The position numbers were made by a program, and so were the translations under genes. 64,000 nt of DNA from Methanolinea mesophila (GTDB taxonomy: Archaea > Halobacteriota > Methanomicrobia > Methanomicrobiales > Methanospirillaceae): positions 124,001 through 188,000 of the forward strand of contig NZ_JAGGKR010000002.1 of assembly GCF_017873855.1 (NCBI RefSeq), given 5' to 3'. The notes below the pieces were generated by a model. It worked only from the letters and a program-made list of their open reading frames with translations, did no database searches and was not told the DNA's origin. This document shows, piece after piece, positions 52,016-61,965 of this stretch (the first letter of the stretch is position 1; each line of letters starts with the position of its first letter).

Positions 52016-52893
52016 TCGCGGTCGTGGGGCATACCGCGATCGATCATATCTCCCGGGTGGTCTCTTTTCCGCCGCCCAACGGTTCCACCACCATCCTTGA
52101 CCGGAAAGTGTACTTCGGGGGGGGTGCGGCGAATATTGCTGCCGGTATCGCGACCCTGGGTGAGTCCTGCACCCTGGTGAGCGCGGTCGGTCCCGATTTC
52201 GAGGGGAGCGAGTATGACCGCTGGATGAAAGATCTCGGCATCGGCCAGCAGTTCTTCGTGGATCCTGGTGCGAACACCCCGACCGCGTTCATGTTCACCG
52301 ACCCCTCAGGGGACCAGATCACGTTCTTCGAATGGGGCGCCTCACGGCAGTTCGCAGGGTCTCCTGCCCCCTCCTTCCCCTTCGTCCATCTCGCCACCGC
52401 CGACCCGGGGTTCAACGTGCGGGTTGCGGAAAAGAGCGGGTTTACTTCGTTCGACCCGGGACAGGACCTGCACCGTTATACCGCGTCCGACCTGTATTCC
52501 ATCATTCGCCATACTTCACTCCTGTTTGCGAACGAGCACGAGGTGGAAGGAATGTGCAGGACCATGGACCTCTCACGGGACGCCCTTATCGGGATGGTCC
52601 CTATGGCGCTCTTTACCATGAGTTCCCGGGGGAGCACGCTCCATCACGAGGGGGAGTCGCATTTCGTCCCTGCGATCCCGGTCACCTGCGCAGACCCCAC
52701 CGGTGCGGGCGACTCCTACCGGGCGGGATTCCTCTCGGCATACCAGAGGGGGCTCCCCCCCGTCGAGTGCGCCCGGGTAGGAACGGTGACGGCCTCGTTC
52801 GTGGTCGAGAAGATCGGCTGCCAGACCAATCTCCCCCGCTGGGAGGACATGAAGGTACGATACGAGAACTATTTTGGGAGATTTGATTACTGA
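52012..52893 (+). CDS. PfkB/ribokinase-family sugar or nucleoside kinase
   Basis: The 293-residue kinase has the N-terminal [15 protein letters not shown] (about 38-52), the substrate loop region and the C-terminal PfkB signature [17 protein letters not shown] (about 223-239), with the catalytic base D230 and anion hole GAGD. Archaeal relatives phosphorylate nucleosides or hexoses; substrate here is not known. ATG 52012 overlaps the UPF0212 stop by ATGA. Confidence 0.9.
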   Translation: MIAVVGHTAIDHISRVVSFPPPNGSTTILDRKVYFGGGAANIAAGIATLGESCTLVSAVGPDFEGSEYDRWMKDLGIGQQFFVDPGANTPTAFMFTDPSGDQITFFEWGASRQFAGSPAPSFPFVHLATADPGFNVRVAEKSGFTSFDPGQDLHRYTASDLYSIIRHTSLLFANEHEVEGMCRTMDLSRDALIGMVPMALFTMSSRGSTLHHEGESHFVPAIPVTCADPTGAGDSYRAGFLSAYQRGLPPVECARVGTVTASFVVEKIGCQTNLPRWEDMKVRYENYFGRFDY

Positions 52894-53020
52894 CGTTATC
52901 CATAGGTAGTCATATGAGCCGGGCAGTCCCCACGAACGCTTCGTTACCTCCGGAAATGCACGGGGGCTTCCCGGCGGCAGTATTTCAGGCCGGATCCTTT
53001 CATGGCCGGGGAGGGATCGC

Positions 53021-54760
53021 ATGGCGGTAAAAGCAAGCGACGAGAGGATCGAGCGGCTGACAAAATACCTCTTCTCAGCTCCGTCCTGGCCAATGTCCCT
53101 GTTCATCGTGGTAGTTCTCGGGCTTGTCATCGACGGCGCCAGCCTGAGGCTCGGGCAGCAGGTCCAGTTTCTCGGCACACTGGGGTTCACGGTGCCCGCA
53201 GTTGCAGGCTTCCTCCTTACAAAGCCCCTGATCGACCTCCTTGGAAAGCAGATGACATGGAACCGGTCAGCCCTGCTTGCGACGGCGTGTACAGTATTCG
53301 GGGTGATCATCACCATCTCCGGGCTGGTCTTCTCGGTCTCGATGCTTCCCCTTTTTTACGCGGCAGGCCTGGGGTTTGTATTCGGCATACGGATCTTCGT
53401 GCTGGTCGCCATCTCCGACTACAGGGTCCACCGGATGATCATCCCTGCGGCAACCCAGAGCCTTGCAGGGGTGGCGATGGGCTGGTTCCTGTTCGCCCCG
53501 TCGTTCGTGCTCCTCGCACTGGTACTCCACGTCGTGTTCGGGGGAGGTTTCATCATCCTCATCTGGCTGATGGAACGGCCGTTCCGGAAGGCGTTCAACA
53601 TCAGGATGCTGAACTTCGTGAACACCTTCATCGCCCACCTGACGGACGGCTCAAAGACCATGGAAGACTTCTTCCGCGAAATGGGGGAGGAAGTCTTCGT
53701 ACCGGAGGTCAGTATCTTTTTCCGGAGAAAGGATAAACGGGGGCTGCTTTTCACCGTCCCCAATGTCCACCCGGGCCCCATCGGAGAGATCGGCGGGGGG
53801 AACCTGCCCCGCTTTTTCCAGAATGCCTTTGACGACATGGTGATGGTGAGCCACGGGGCGGCCACCCACGACTTCAACCTGGTCTCCGAAGACGAGATCA
53901 TCAAACTCATCACACCCGTCCGCGAGTCAGCCCGTAACGTGACCTATTCGGGAACCGGCAGCCTGTCGACACGCTACCAGGTGGGGTCCGTGAAGGTCCT
54001 GGCCCAGGTGTTCGGGGATACCCTCCTCCTGGTCGGCACGCGGTCTCCCGAGCGGACCGAGGACCTCGACTTCAACATCGGGATGGCGATCATGTCCGAG
54101 GGGCACAGGGCATTCCCCAACGTAGGGTTTGTCGACGCCCATAACTGCCTCACGGGGGATATCTCCTATGTCACACCGGCGAGCCTGGTGGCGAACGAAT
54201 ACTTCCGGGCCTGCAACCTTGCCTTCGACGAGACCCCTCACCTTCCCCGGTATCCTCTCCGGGTGGGGATATCACATGTCGCCGTTCCGTTCACCCGGGA
54301 TGAGGGGTTCGGTGACCTGGGGATCCAGGCGCTGGTCGTCCGGGTAGACGACCAGACCACCGCGTACGTTCTGTTCGACGGGAACAACATGCACGAGGGC
54401 GTCCGGGAAGTAATCCGGGACAGGGTGCTCACGTTCGTCGACGAAGCCGAGCTGATGACCACGGATTCCCACGTGGTCAACACGGTGACCGGGAAGAACC
54501 CGGTCGGCCTGCACGTGCCGGCGGAGAAGATCATCCCCTTCGTGGACCAGGCCGTACGGGAAGCCCTGGCAGACCTCACCCCTGCCGAGGCGGGGGGGAG
54601 CACCGCGTGGGGAGAACGGGTGGTGGTCTTCGGGTCCCAGAGGATCTCCCAGCTCGCAAGCACGGTAAGCACGATGCTGGTCTTTATTCCCGCACTCAGC
54701 GCGGCGATCCTCCTGCTCGCATTCCTCCTCTCCTTCATTGCCTACCTTGCCATAGGCTGA
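53021..54760 (+). CDS. DUF2070 family membrane protein
   Basis: The 579-residue protein matches DUF2070, a Euryarchaeal family. It has about six membrane helices in the first 195 residues, a large hydrophilic domain (about 200-545) that includes LFTVPNVHPGPIGEIGGGNL and FVDAHNCLTGD, and one or two membrane helices at the C-terminus. The blocks with His, Asp and Gly suggest a metal-dependent active site facing the cytoplasm or cell exterior; activity is unproven. ATG 53021 follows GGGGAGGGATCGC. The 744 bases after it hold no gene I can support. Confidence 0.88.
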   Translation: MAVKASDERIERLTKYLFSAPSWPMSLFIVVVLGLVIDGASLRLGQQVQFLGTLGFTVPAVAGFLLTKPLIDLLGKQMTWNRSALLATACTVFGVIITISGLVFSVSMLPLFYAAGLGFVFGIRIFVLVAISDYRVHRMIIPAATQSLAGVAMGWFLFAPSFVLLALVLHVVFGGGFIILIWLMERPFRKAFNIRMLNFVNTFIAHLTDGSKTMEDFFREMGEEVFVPEVSIFFRRKDKRGLLFTVPNVHPGPIGEIGGGNLPRFFQNAFDDMVMVSHGAATHDFNLVSEDEIIKLITPVRESARNVTYSGTGSLSTRYQVGSVKVLAQVFGDTLLLVGTRSPERTEDLDFNIGMAIMSEGHRAFPNVGFVDAHNCLTGDISYVTPASLVANEYFRACNLAFDETPHLPRYPLRVGISHVAVPFTRDEGFGDLGIQALVVRVDDQTTAYVLFDGNNMHEGVREVIRDRVLTFVDEAELMTTDSHVVNTVTGKNPVGLHVPAEKIIPFVDQAVREALADLTPAEAGGSTAWGERVVVFGSQRISQLASTVSTMLVFIPALSAAILLLAFLLSFIAYLAIG

Positions 54761-55505
54761 AACCGTTACCGATCGGGTGAGTTCGCAGGCCATCGGCATC
54801 ATGAAGGCGGAAGAGAGGTCGTTTTTCTACGTTACAGAGGTAAGAGGGATCTCGTCGCCTTTACTGGTCATATATACAGGAGGGGTACAGGGAGGACCAA
54901 GGGAATACTGCATGTGGGGCGGATGATGCATCACGGTGATGAGTAACCGGAACCCGGGGTAACACGTGGGAAATACGAAGGATATGGGAACATTGCAGGA
55001 TTCGGTTGGGTGCGACAGGATGAACGAGGAGTCGATACCCCTGAGTAAAGGATCGTGAACTGAAGAAGGACCAGCATGATCCAGGCAGGGCATATCAGTG
55101 ATGCTGAGAGTATCAGCCTTCGATTAATTCGAGTATCAGCATCATTTATGCAAATACCGGCACTGGACCATGATGGTTTCAATCTTCTTGTTGCACTGTA
55201 CTCCTTATAAATCTTTCCTAAAAAGTTCACGAATTCATTCGTATTTTTAAGATCCGGCGCGCAGAAAAGGGGGAGCGCTGACATTCCGCCGCCCCGCCCG
55301 GCCCCGGCCGATTGGGGTGCCGCAGGGATTCCGATGGGAAAAAACCTTGTAAGGGGGGTCCCGAATCCGGTTCCAAGGGAGGATCGGCATGGAAATTATG
55401 TCGAAGAATTTCGCTCGGATCTCAAAAATCTCTGAAATATGATGTCAGACGCCAGCTATACAAGGGGGGAGGATCTATTGATCGTGCAAGGTTTTAGGTG
55501 GAACC
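54761..55505. other. Largest intergenic region, 745 bases
   Basis: I see no convincing gene here. Open frames on the minus strand (54827-55093, 54931-55284) and a short plus-strand frame (54801-54926, 41 codons) have no recognisable sequence. A possible fragment of the GC-rich repeat family begins at 55283 (ATTCCGCCGCCCC, also found at the start of copy 1). The region may hold an untranslated RNA or promoter for the next genes. Confidence 0.4.
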
Positions 55506-55838
55506 ATGAGGCAGTCGGTATCCGTTCATTATACCCGTGCAGGGACCGCACGGCGCTCCGGAAGAGGCCTGGCGATGGAGATCGGGGGGGCGTCATTCTT
55601 CATCACCCCCGAGGAGCTCCCGGTGCTGCTCGGTGACCGCCCCGCGGAGGTCGTGAACCATCTGGGCGAGAAGGAAGGCACGGCATGGCTCTCCCCCCTC
55701 GCTTCGGTCAGGAAACAGGACCTTACCGCCCTGATCAGGGAAAACCTCTACGTGCTGACAATCCGCGACCTCCAGCGGATCATATCCGGGAGCATAAGGC
55801 GGGCCCAGGTGATGGAGTTTCACCCTCCCGCCAGGTGA
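55506..55838 (+). CDS. Small unknown protein before the caspase-like gene
   Basis: The 110-residue protein begins MRQSVSVHYTRAGTARRSGR and has a beta-strand-rich first half (AMEIGGASFFITPEELPVLL) and a helical second half ending with RRAQVMEFHPPAR. I recognise no family. It has good coding character. Only 6 bases separate its stop from the next ATG, and the next gene's ribosome-binding sequence AGGTGAT contains its stop, so the two are coupled. It could be a regulator or substrate of the next protein. Confidence 0.7.
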   Translation: MRQSVSVHYTRAGTARRSGRGLAMEIGGASFFITPEELPVLLGDRPAEVVNHLGEKEGTAWLSPLASVRKQDLTALIRENLYVLTIRDLQRIISGSIRRAQVMEFHPPAR

Positions 55839-55844
55839 TTCGCG

Positions 55845-56618
55845 ATGCCGAGCAGCAGGTCTCCGATGGCCCTCCTCATCCTGGAAGGGCCGTGGTGGAC
55901 TCCCGAACAAAAACCAAAGCGCCCCTCGGTCCTCTCCTTTTTCGAGGGCATGGAAAATTACCGGGGAGACTTCAACATCTACTACTCGAACTTCTATGAA
56001 AAGACGGGGTTCCGGAGGGCACTCGAGGACGACCTCCTCCATACAAGGGAGGACCGCCTGTTCCTCTACGTGGCGGCGCACGGGTACCCGCATATGTTCG
56101 GCGGAATGAAATCCACCCGGGGTATGCAGATCGGGACCCTTATGCGGGCGGTAAAACGCGCCGCGAACTATTCCCAGATCGAAGGGGTGGTGTTCGGATC
56201 CTGCAACATCGGGTCAAACGTCGAGGACTTCGTAAAGACCATCAAGAGCTCGCACATCGCCTGGATGTTCGGATATACCTGCGAGATAGACTGGATGACC
56301 AGTACCATGGTGGACGTCTCGGTTTTCGAGCAGATGATGAGCCTGAAACGGACCGACCTTCGGAGCATGGACGCGATCCTCACCGCCTGTGCCCGTGGTC
56401 TGCAGCGGTTCAACCCGGGGTTCCTGATCTGCCGCGAGGAGGGAGGGGAACGGGTCAGGCTCGCAGATGCGTTCACGCTGGTGGTGCAGCCGAGAGGACG
56501 GGGGAAGAAGCCCCTGGACGTCACACCCCGGCTGAGGCATATCCTTGGCTGGGACGTGCTCCCCGGCGACGCTTCCTCCCCGGGGGATGAAGAAACGATG
56601 CCCCTGATGCACTCATAG
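55845..56618 (+). CDS. Putative caspase/CHAT-like cysteine peptidase
   Basis: The 257-residue protein has a strand-His motif RLFLYVAAHGYP (71-82, H79) and a strand-Cys motif GVVFGSCNIGSN (114-125, C120), the order and context of the catalytic His-Cys dyad in caspase-like and CHAT peptidases. The rest (about 125-257) contains hydrophobic helices and a VVQPRG strand. No membrane segment or secretion signal is seen. Assignment rests on these two motifs and predicted order only. ATG 55845 follows AGGTGATTCGCG. The function is unknown; a signalling or defence protease is possible. Confidence 0.55.
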   Translation: MPSSRSPMALLILEGPWWTPEQKPKRPSVLSFFEGMENYRGDFNIYYSNFYEKTGFRRALEDDLLHTREDRLFLYVAAHGYPHMFGGMKSTRGMQIGTLMRAVKRAANYSQIEGVVFGSCNIGSNVEDFVKTIKSSHIAWMFGYTCEIDWMTSTMVDVSVFEQMMSLKRTDLRSMDAILTACARGLQRFNPGFLICREEGGERVRLADAFTLVVQPRGRGKKPLDVTPRLRHILGWDVLPGDASSPGDEETMPLMHS

Positions 56619-56707
56619 GCGTCACGCACTCCAGTCCGGGCATTCCCTGCCCCGGTTCCGAACACTTATTTTCCCGCACGACCATCTCCTGCGAGCGACG
56701 TGATGTG

Positions 56708-59536
56708 ATGGAGAGGATCTACAAATATTATCCCGGCGATTTCGGAGAACTGACCGTGAAGGTCCTTCACATGGACCTGGTGTTCAATATCCACGATGAC
56801 TTCACCCGGGTCGGTTCCAGGATGAAGATCCGTGTCCTGGACCGGCCGATTGCGAGCCTGGACCTGAACGCAAGGGGCCTTGAGATAGAGGAGGTGGCGG
56901 CGTCTTCCGGGGAGGTAACCTATAACTACGACCGCGATTCGGCCATCCTCAGGCTGAAATTCGCCCGGCCTCTTCCACCCGGCACGGAATGCGAACTCCA
57001 CACGGTCACGACCTGCCGGCCGAGCAGGAACGTACTTGAAGGTCTCTACTACGACCGCACGCCCCCCGGGGCCCCGCCCACGCAGATCACCCAGTGCCAG
57101 CAGTGGGGATTCCAGCGCCTGTTGCCCTGCATCGACGACATGACCGCGAAGTGCACCTATCGCACTACGCTCGAGGCGGACCGCCGGTATACCACTCTTA
57201 TTTCGAACGGTGACCAGGCGGGACCACGGAAGAGCGGCGGGGACGGGAGGGATTCGGTCACCTACGAGAACATGCTGACCCCCATGGCCCCCTACCTGTT
57301 CTTCGTCGGTGCGGGGACCTATGCCACCTTCTCCCGGGAGTGCGAGTACCCTGACGGGCACACCTTCAGCCTCGAACTTCTCGTCCCCCCCGGGTCAGAT
57401 CCGGTTGTCGCCCGACACGCGCTTGACGTGATGAACGACGCCATCATATGGGTGTACCTCTTCACCGGGCCGGAGATGTACCGGGACCTTTCCGCACGGA
57501 TGAGGATGTGGGACCTCTGCGCTGAACGGGACCGGAGCAAGGACGGGACGGGGAAGGCCGGGGACCTCCCGGGGATCCGGAAGGAACTCGCGGACCTGGC
57601 GGCAGGCATCACCCCCGGGTATGCCTATACCGGGGCGGTCTACCGGGAGATAGGTATGCAGAACTCCGATTTCGGGGGCATGGAGAACGTGGGGAACACC
57701 ACTATCGCCATGAACAGGATCATGCCCTATCCCCAGATGACCGATTCGTCGTTCGAGTATATGGTCACGGTGAAGGTGCACGAGTTCTACCATAACCTCA
57801 ACGGCTCCGAAGTCACGGGGAAAAGCCCCTTTGAGATATGGCTCAACGAAGCGGTTACCGTAGTGATGGAGCTCAAGAACCACGCGTTCCTCTTCGGAGA
57901 AGACTACGTCCGGCTCCAGACGGTGTTGACCCTTCTCTCACCGACAGGCGGAACCTTCGCCCTGGACCAGGGTGCGGCGGCGATGCCCATCGAGCCGGAC
58001 GGGTTCAACGACCCGAACGAACTGATCACCGGTGTGACCTATGTCAAGGCGCCTGAGTTCGTGCGCATGATCGAGACCCTTATGGGAAAAGAGGAGTTTG
58101 CCCGGGGACTCGCCCTGTATCACCGGCGATACCGGCACAGTAACGCGTCCCGCACCCAGTGGGTGGAGGCGATGGAGGAGATTTCGGGGCAGGAGTTTGC
58201 CGGGATGGCAGAAGCCTGGCTCAAGAAGACGGGGTTTCCGAGGGTGTCGGTCATTCCGGGATATGACGAGGACTCCCGCACATTTTCCATGGAGATCACC
58301 CAGGAGTCCTCCCAGGGAGACGATACGGTATTTTCGTTCCCCTTCCGTTTCGCTCTCGTCGACAGGGAGGGAAAGGATATCGCGGAACGCACGGTCCGGA
58401 TCGAAGGACGGGCGACGCGGGTGACGATACCAGATGTCGACCGGGCAGCCTTCCTCTCGCTGAACCGGGGGTATTCATACTACGGCCTCGTGGATTACGA
58501 TCCCGGGATTGACGCGCTGTACCTCCAGGTACGGAAGGATCCTGATCTCGTGAACCGGTATGTCGCATTTTCCCGGATCACCGAGCAGGAGATGATCCGC
58601 ATGTTGTCTGAACCCGGGGCGTTACCGGACAGGCGGTTCACCGACCTCTTCTTCGAACTGATCAGCGATGACGAACTGATGCGTAAAGCGGGAGGGTTGT
58701 TCCTCACAATCTTCGACTCGGTGGAGGACCCCCGGTGGTCGCACCGCTACCGGGATCTCTGGCATGCGAGGAGGGCGATTATCCGGGCCGTTGCGCAGAC
58801 GTACGAAGGCCCCATGAAAAAGATCTACCGGGAATACTCCCGTCCCGCGCCGGGGGATCGCTATCTTTCCCGCCAGATCCGGGGTATACGTGACCGGCAG
58901 GTAAAGAATGTCGCTCTTGCCGTGCTCGCCACCCTTGACACCCCGGAGGTCCGCCGGATCATCATGGACCAGTACGACCACCCGGCGGGTGCGACCGACC
59001 GGAGCATGGCAATGGGGCTCTACCTGGACAGTTCGGCCCCGGACCGGATGGAGTTTTTACAGAGGGCGGGCGAAGAAGCCGCCGCGAGCCCGGTCTCGTT
59101 CGAGGTGTTCCTTGCGACGGCTGCAGGGAACTCGAGCCCCGATGCGGTGAAGATCGTGAAGGCCGCTGAAGCGCTCCCCGAGTTCCGGCTCGAACAGGCG
59201 GATCACCAGAGGGCGCTGTTCGGCAGGTTCGCAATGAACCGGAAGGTATCCCTCGAGACACCGGAGGGGAGGGAATACCTGGCCGGATCGCTCCTCCGCC
59301 TCGCGAAGGTGAACGAGTACAGCACGGTGATGGCGCTTCAGGCGCTCTCAACCATTGACGGGATGGACCCCGGGTACCTGGCCCCGGTGGCAAAGATCCT
59401 CGCGGACCTCCTGGCCTCTACCGACCCGGGACATACCCCGAGCGTGTATAACACTACCCGTCGGCTTCTCAGGGGTTCCCCGAAAGCGCTTGCTGCGTAT
59501 GAGGCGGAGCACGGGCCGGTCCAAGGGCTGAAATAA
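56708..59536 (+). CDS. M1-family zinc aminopeptidase
   Basis: The 942-residue protein has the M1 hallmarks: GGMEN (323-327) for the N-terminal amino group of the substrate, and HEFYH (358-362) followed by 18 residues and E381 (the HExxH-x18-E zinc site). A PepN-like beta-rich N-terminal domain, the catalytic domain and a long helical C-terminal domain (about 540-942) are visible. It would cut N-terminal residues from peptides. No signal peptide is present. It lies 89 bases after the caspase-like gene on the same strand. I preferred ATG 56708 to GTG 56705. Confidence 0.92.
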   Translation: MERIYKYYPGDFGELTVKVLHMDLVFNIHDDFTRVGSRMKIRVLDRPIASLDLNARGLEIEEVAASSGEVTYNYDRDSAILRLKFARPLPPGTECELHTVTTCRPSRNVLEGLYYDRTPPGAPPTQITQCQQWGFQRLLPCIDDMTAKCTYRTTLEADRRYTTLISNGDQAGPRKSGGDGRDSVTYENMLTPMAPYLFFVGAGTYATFSRECEYPDGHTFSLELLVPPGSDPVVARHALDVMNDAIIWVYLFTGPEMYRDLSARMRMWDLCAERDRSKDGTGKAGDLPGIRKELADLAAGITPGYAYTGAVYREIGMQNSDFGGMENVGNTTIAMNRIMPYPQMTDSSFEYMVTVKVHEFYHNLNGSEVTGKSPFEIWLNEAVTVVMELKNHAFLFGEDYVRLQTVLTLLSPTGGTFALDQGAAAMPIEPDGFNDPNELITGVTYVKAPEFVRMIETLMGKEEFARGLALYHRRYRHSNASRTQWVEAMEEISGQEFAGMAEAWLKKTGFPRVSVIPGYDEDSRTFSMEITQESSQGDDTVFSFPFRFALVDREGKDIAERTVRIEGRATRVTIPDVDRAAFLSLNRGYSYYGLVDYDPGIDALYLQVRKDPDLVNRYVAFSRITEQEMIRMLSEPGALPDRRFTDLFFELISDDELMRKAGGLFLTIFDSVEDPRWSHRYRDLWHARRAIIRAVAQTYEGPMKKIYREYSRPAPGDRYLSRQIRGIRDRQVKNVALAVLATLDTPEVRRIIMDQYDHPAGATDRSMAMGLYLDSSAPDRMEFLQRAGEEAAASPVSFEVFLATAAGNSSPDAVKIVKAAEALPEFRLEQADHQRALFGRFAMNRKVSLETPEGREYLAGSLLRLAKVNEYSTVMALQALSTIDGMDPGYLAPVAKILADLLASTDPGHTPSVYNTTRRLLRGSPKALAAYEAEHGPVQGLK

Positions 59537-59627
59537 CTCCGCGAGGCGGCTGAAGAAAAAAAGGTGCAGTTTCAGGGGGAGGGATTTGATCCGGCAATGG
59601 TCCGGCAGAGTATCTCCCCTTGTAGAT

Positions 59628-59660
59628 GGGGGCCCAAGCCCTGTCCGCGAGGGCTTCCCC
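59628..59660 (+). promoter_or_regulatory. Strong hairpin before the sensor kinase gene
   Basis: The segment holds AAGCCCT and AGGGCTT as perfect 7-base arms around GTCCGCG, flanked by GGGGG and CCCC, so a long stem-loop can form. It lies 92-119 bases after the M1 stop and about 90 bases before the kinase ATG. It could be a terminator-like or mRNA-stability structure, although no T run follows it. Confidence 0.4.
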
Positions 59661-59747
59661 TGAAGGGTGAGGTAGATAAGATACCGGGGTACATAGGGGA
59701 ATGTGATCGAGGACACCACCCCCCAAAAGTCATCCCCCCGCCCGTCA

Positions 59748-61583
59748 ATGTCCAAATTCACCACCTCCGCTATAATTTCCGTGCTCATGGTGGACGATGA
59801 CCCCGCACTGCTCGATCTCGCGTGCCGGTTCCTGCGGAGCAGGGAAGACCTCCGGATCGACTCGTGTTTCACCGCTATCGATGCTATGGCAAAGATGGCC
59901 GAGAACGTGTATGATGTGATCGTCCTCGATTATGAGCTCCCGGGAATGGACGGTATCCAGTTCCTGCGGGAGGTGAAGGGCCGGGGGGACATGACCCCGG
60001 TGATCGTGTTCACCGGAAAAGGGAGGGAGGGCGTGGTGATCGAAGCCCTGAATGCGGGTGCCGATTTCTACCTCCAGAAGGGGGGGGACCCGAGGATGAG
60101 CTTCCTCGAGCTGCTCTACATGATCCGCGAGGCGGCCTCCCGTAACCGCTCCCGGATGGAACTCGAGGAGAGCGAACGGCGTTTCCGGGAGTCTCTCGAA
60201 CAGATCCCGCTTATCTCCTACCAGCTCGACCGGGAGGGGAAGATCACTTTCTGCAATGAACATTTCCTCGAGCTGACCGGGTGGACCCGCGAAGAGATGA
60301 CCGGGGAGAACTGGTTCGACCTGTTCATCCCCGTGCGGGACCGGACCCGGATGAAAAGGGGCTACCAGAAAGGGATACGTGAAGGGGTCGCGTCCGACCG
60401 GCATTTCACCCCGGTGATCACCCGGGACGGAGAGGTCCGCCATGTTCTGCTCTCCTCAATCGCAAACCGTTCCCGGGAAGGCGAGATAGAAGGGGTCACC
60501 TTTGTGGGCGAGGACGTGACCGAGCGCGAGCGGGCCACGGAGGAGATGCGGAGTTCCGAGGAGCGACTGAAAATCATCTTCGAATATGCCCCGGACGGGT
60601 TCTTCCTCAACGACCCCGCCGGGGTCTTCGTCGACGTAAACCGGGCCGCCGAGCAGATCATGGGCTATCGGAGGGAGGAATTGATCGGGAAGAATTTCCT
60701 GACGGTAGGGGTGATCACCCCGGAAGAGATCACCCGGGCCATCAGCCTGTTCACCCCGAATACCGGAGGGCAGTCCCAGGGGCCCGGCGAACTCACCCTG
60801 GTACGGAGGGACGGGAGCCGGGTGGTGGTGGAGATGCACACCTACCCGGTAATGTTCCGGGGGCGTGAACTGATCCTTGGTATCGCGAGGGATATCACGG
60901 AACGAAAACATGCAGAAGAGGCCCTCCGCAGGGTGAACGAGAAACTCCACCTCCTGAACAGCGTGACCCGCCACGACATCCTGAACACGCTGACCGCCCT
61001 CACGATGTACCTCGAACTCCTTGCCGAAGACGAAAAGGAGCCGGAGCTGAAGAAAACTGTTGACAAGGCTACCCAGGTCGCGGGCATCATCCGCCGGCAG
61101 ATCGATTTTGCGAGGACGTACCAGGATATCGGCATTCATTCTCCGGTCTGGCAGCCGGTGAGCCGGACTGCCCTCACGGCGCTGGAGGGAGCCGGGATCG
61201 CCGGAGTGGAGGCTCATGTGGATGCCGGGGACTTTGAGATCTATGCAGACCCTCTCCTTGAAAATGTATTCCACAACCTCCTCGACAATTCGGTTCGCCA
61301 CGGGGGAAAAGTCACCGGCGTATGGCTGACCGCCATGCAGGACGAGCGGGGACTGAAGCTGGTGTTCGAGGACAACGGGACCGGGATCCCCCGGGACGAA
61401 AAGGAGAAGATATTTTCCAGGGGTTTTGGGAAGAACACGGGGTTTGGGCTTTTCCTTACCCAGGAGATCCTCGCCATCACGGGGATTACCATCAAGGAGA
61501 CCGGAACCTTTGGAAAAGGGGCACGTTTCGAGATCAGGGTTCCTCCCGGGCTTTATCGCTCCGGTGCAGCGAAATTACAGTGA
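59748..61583 (+). CDS. Hybrid response-regulator/PAS sensor histidine kinase
   Basis: The 611-residue protein has a receiver domain (about 14-130; phosphoacceptor D61 in VIVLDYELPG, conserved Lys near 111 in FYLQKGGD), two PAS domains (about 145-260 and 270-385), a dimerisation helix with phosphoacceptor H409 in SVTRHDILNTL, and an ATPase domain with NLLDNSVRHGG, EDNGTGIP and FGLFLTQEIL. This is a common methanogen layout. No membrane helix is present, so it senses cytoplasmic cues. No cognate output gene is beside it. ATG 59748 is uncertain; GTG 59703 is in frame and would give 626 residues. Confidence 0.9.
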   Translation: MSKFTTSAIISVLMVDDDPALLDLACRFLRSREDLRIDSCFTAIDAMAKMAENVYDVIVLDYELPGMDGIQFLREVKGRGDMTPVIVFTGKGREGVVIEALNAGADFYLQKGGDPRMSFLELLYMIREAASRNRSRMELEESERRFRESLEQIPLISYQLDREGKITFCNEHFLELTGWTREEMTGENWFDLFIPVRDRTRMKRGYQKGIREGVASDRHFTPVITRDGEVRHVLLSSIANRSREGEIEGVTFVGEDVTERERATEEMRSSEERLKIIFEYAPDGFFLNDPAGVFVDVNRAAEQIMGYRREELIGKNFLTVGVITPEEITRAISLFTPNTGGQSQGPGELTLVRRDGSRVVVEMHTYPVMFRGRELILGIARDITERKHAEEALRRVNEKLHLLNSVTRHDILNTLTALTMYLELLAEDEKEPELKKTVDKATQVAGIIRRQIDFARTYQDIGIHSPVWQPVSRTALTALEGAGIAGVEAHVDAGDFEIYADPLLENVFHNLLDNSVRHGGKVTGVWLTAMQDERGLKLVFEDNGTGIPRDEKEKIFSRGFGKNTGFGLFLTQEILAITGITIKETGTFGKGARFEIRVPPGLYRSGAAKLQ

Positions 61584-61965
61584 ATGCAGCAGATTACTTT
61601 TACTCTTTCCCGGGTTTACCGCTGATACCGTCGACCAATGCGGGATAGCGATACTACCGGGAGGAATTCTATCCCCGGACGGCCACGTGGTCGCGTAAAG
61701 ACCGGACAGGCAGGAGGATCCGGCATTCCTGTTTCCGGTAGCCCGCGATATTCTCCACCGGCCTCAGCAACAGCATTGAGGGATGACAATCGCGACGATC
61801 AAGTGAACGGGGGGTATATCAGGATAATCTCAGCGAAGATCCCGGATCCTGTTATTCGTATCCTCTTGGCAGGTGGCGGCCATCTCAACACCCCCGATGA
61901 GCTGGTACGCCTTTCGGGCGTCACACATCCGCAGGATTTTATGCGAAGAAGGATGAATCCTGCCT
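61584..61965. other. Intergenic region before the DUF457 gene
   Basis: The 382-base gap shows only frames in other registers without recognisable products. It probably carries the promoter for the next gene; the ribosome-binding sequence GGATGAATCC precedes the GTG start. Confidence 0.4.

Noticed and set aside
54931-55284. Minus-strand frame of 117 codons in the intergenic region
   Set aside because: Part of it reads loosely like a helical protein, but there is no family pattern, no promoter or ribosome-binding site, and the end runs through repeat-like GC-rich sequence.
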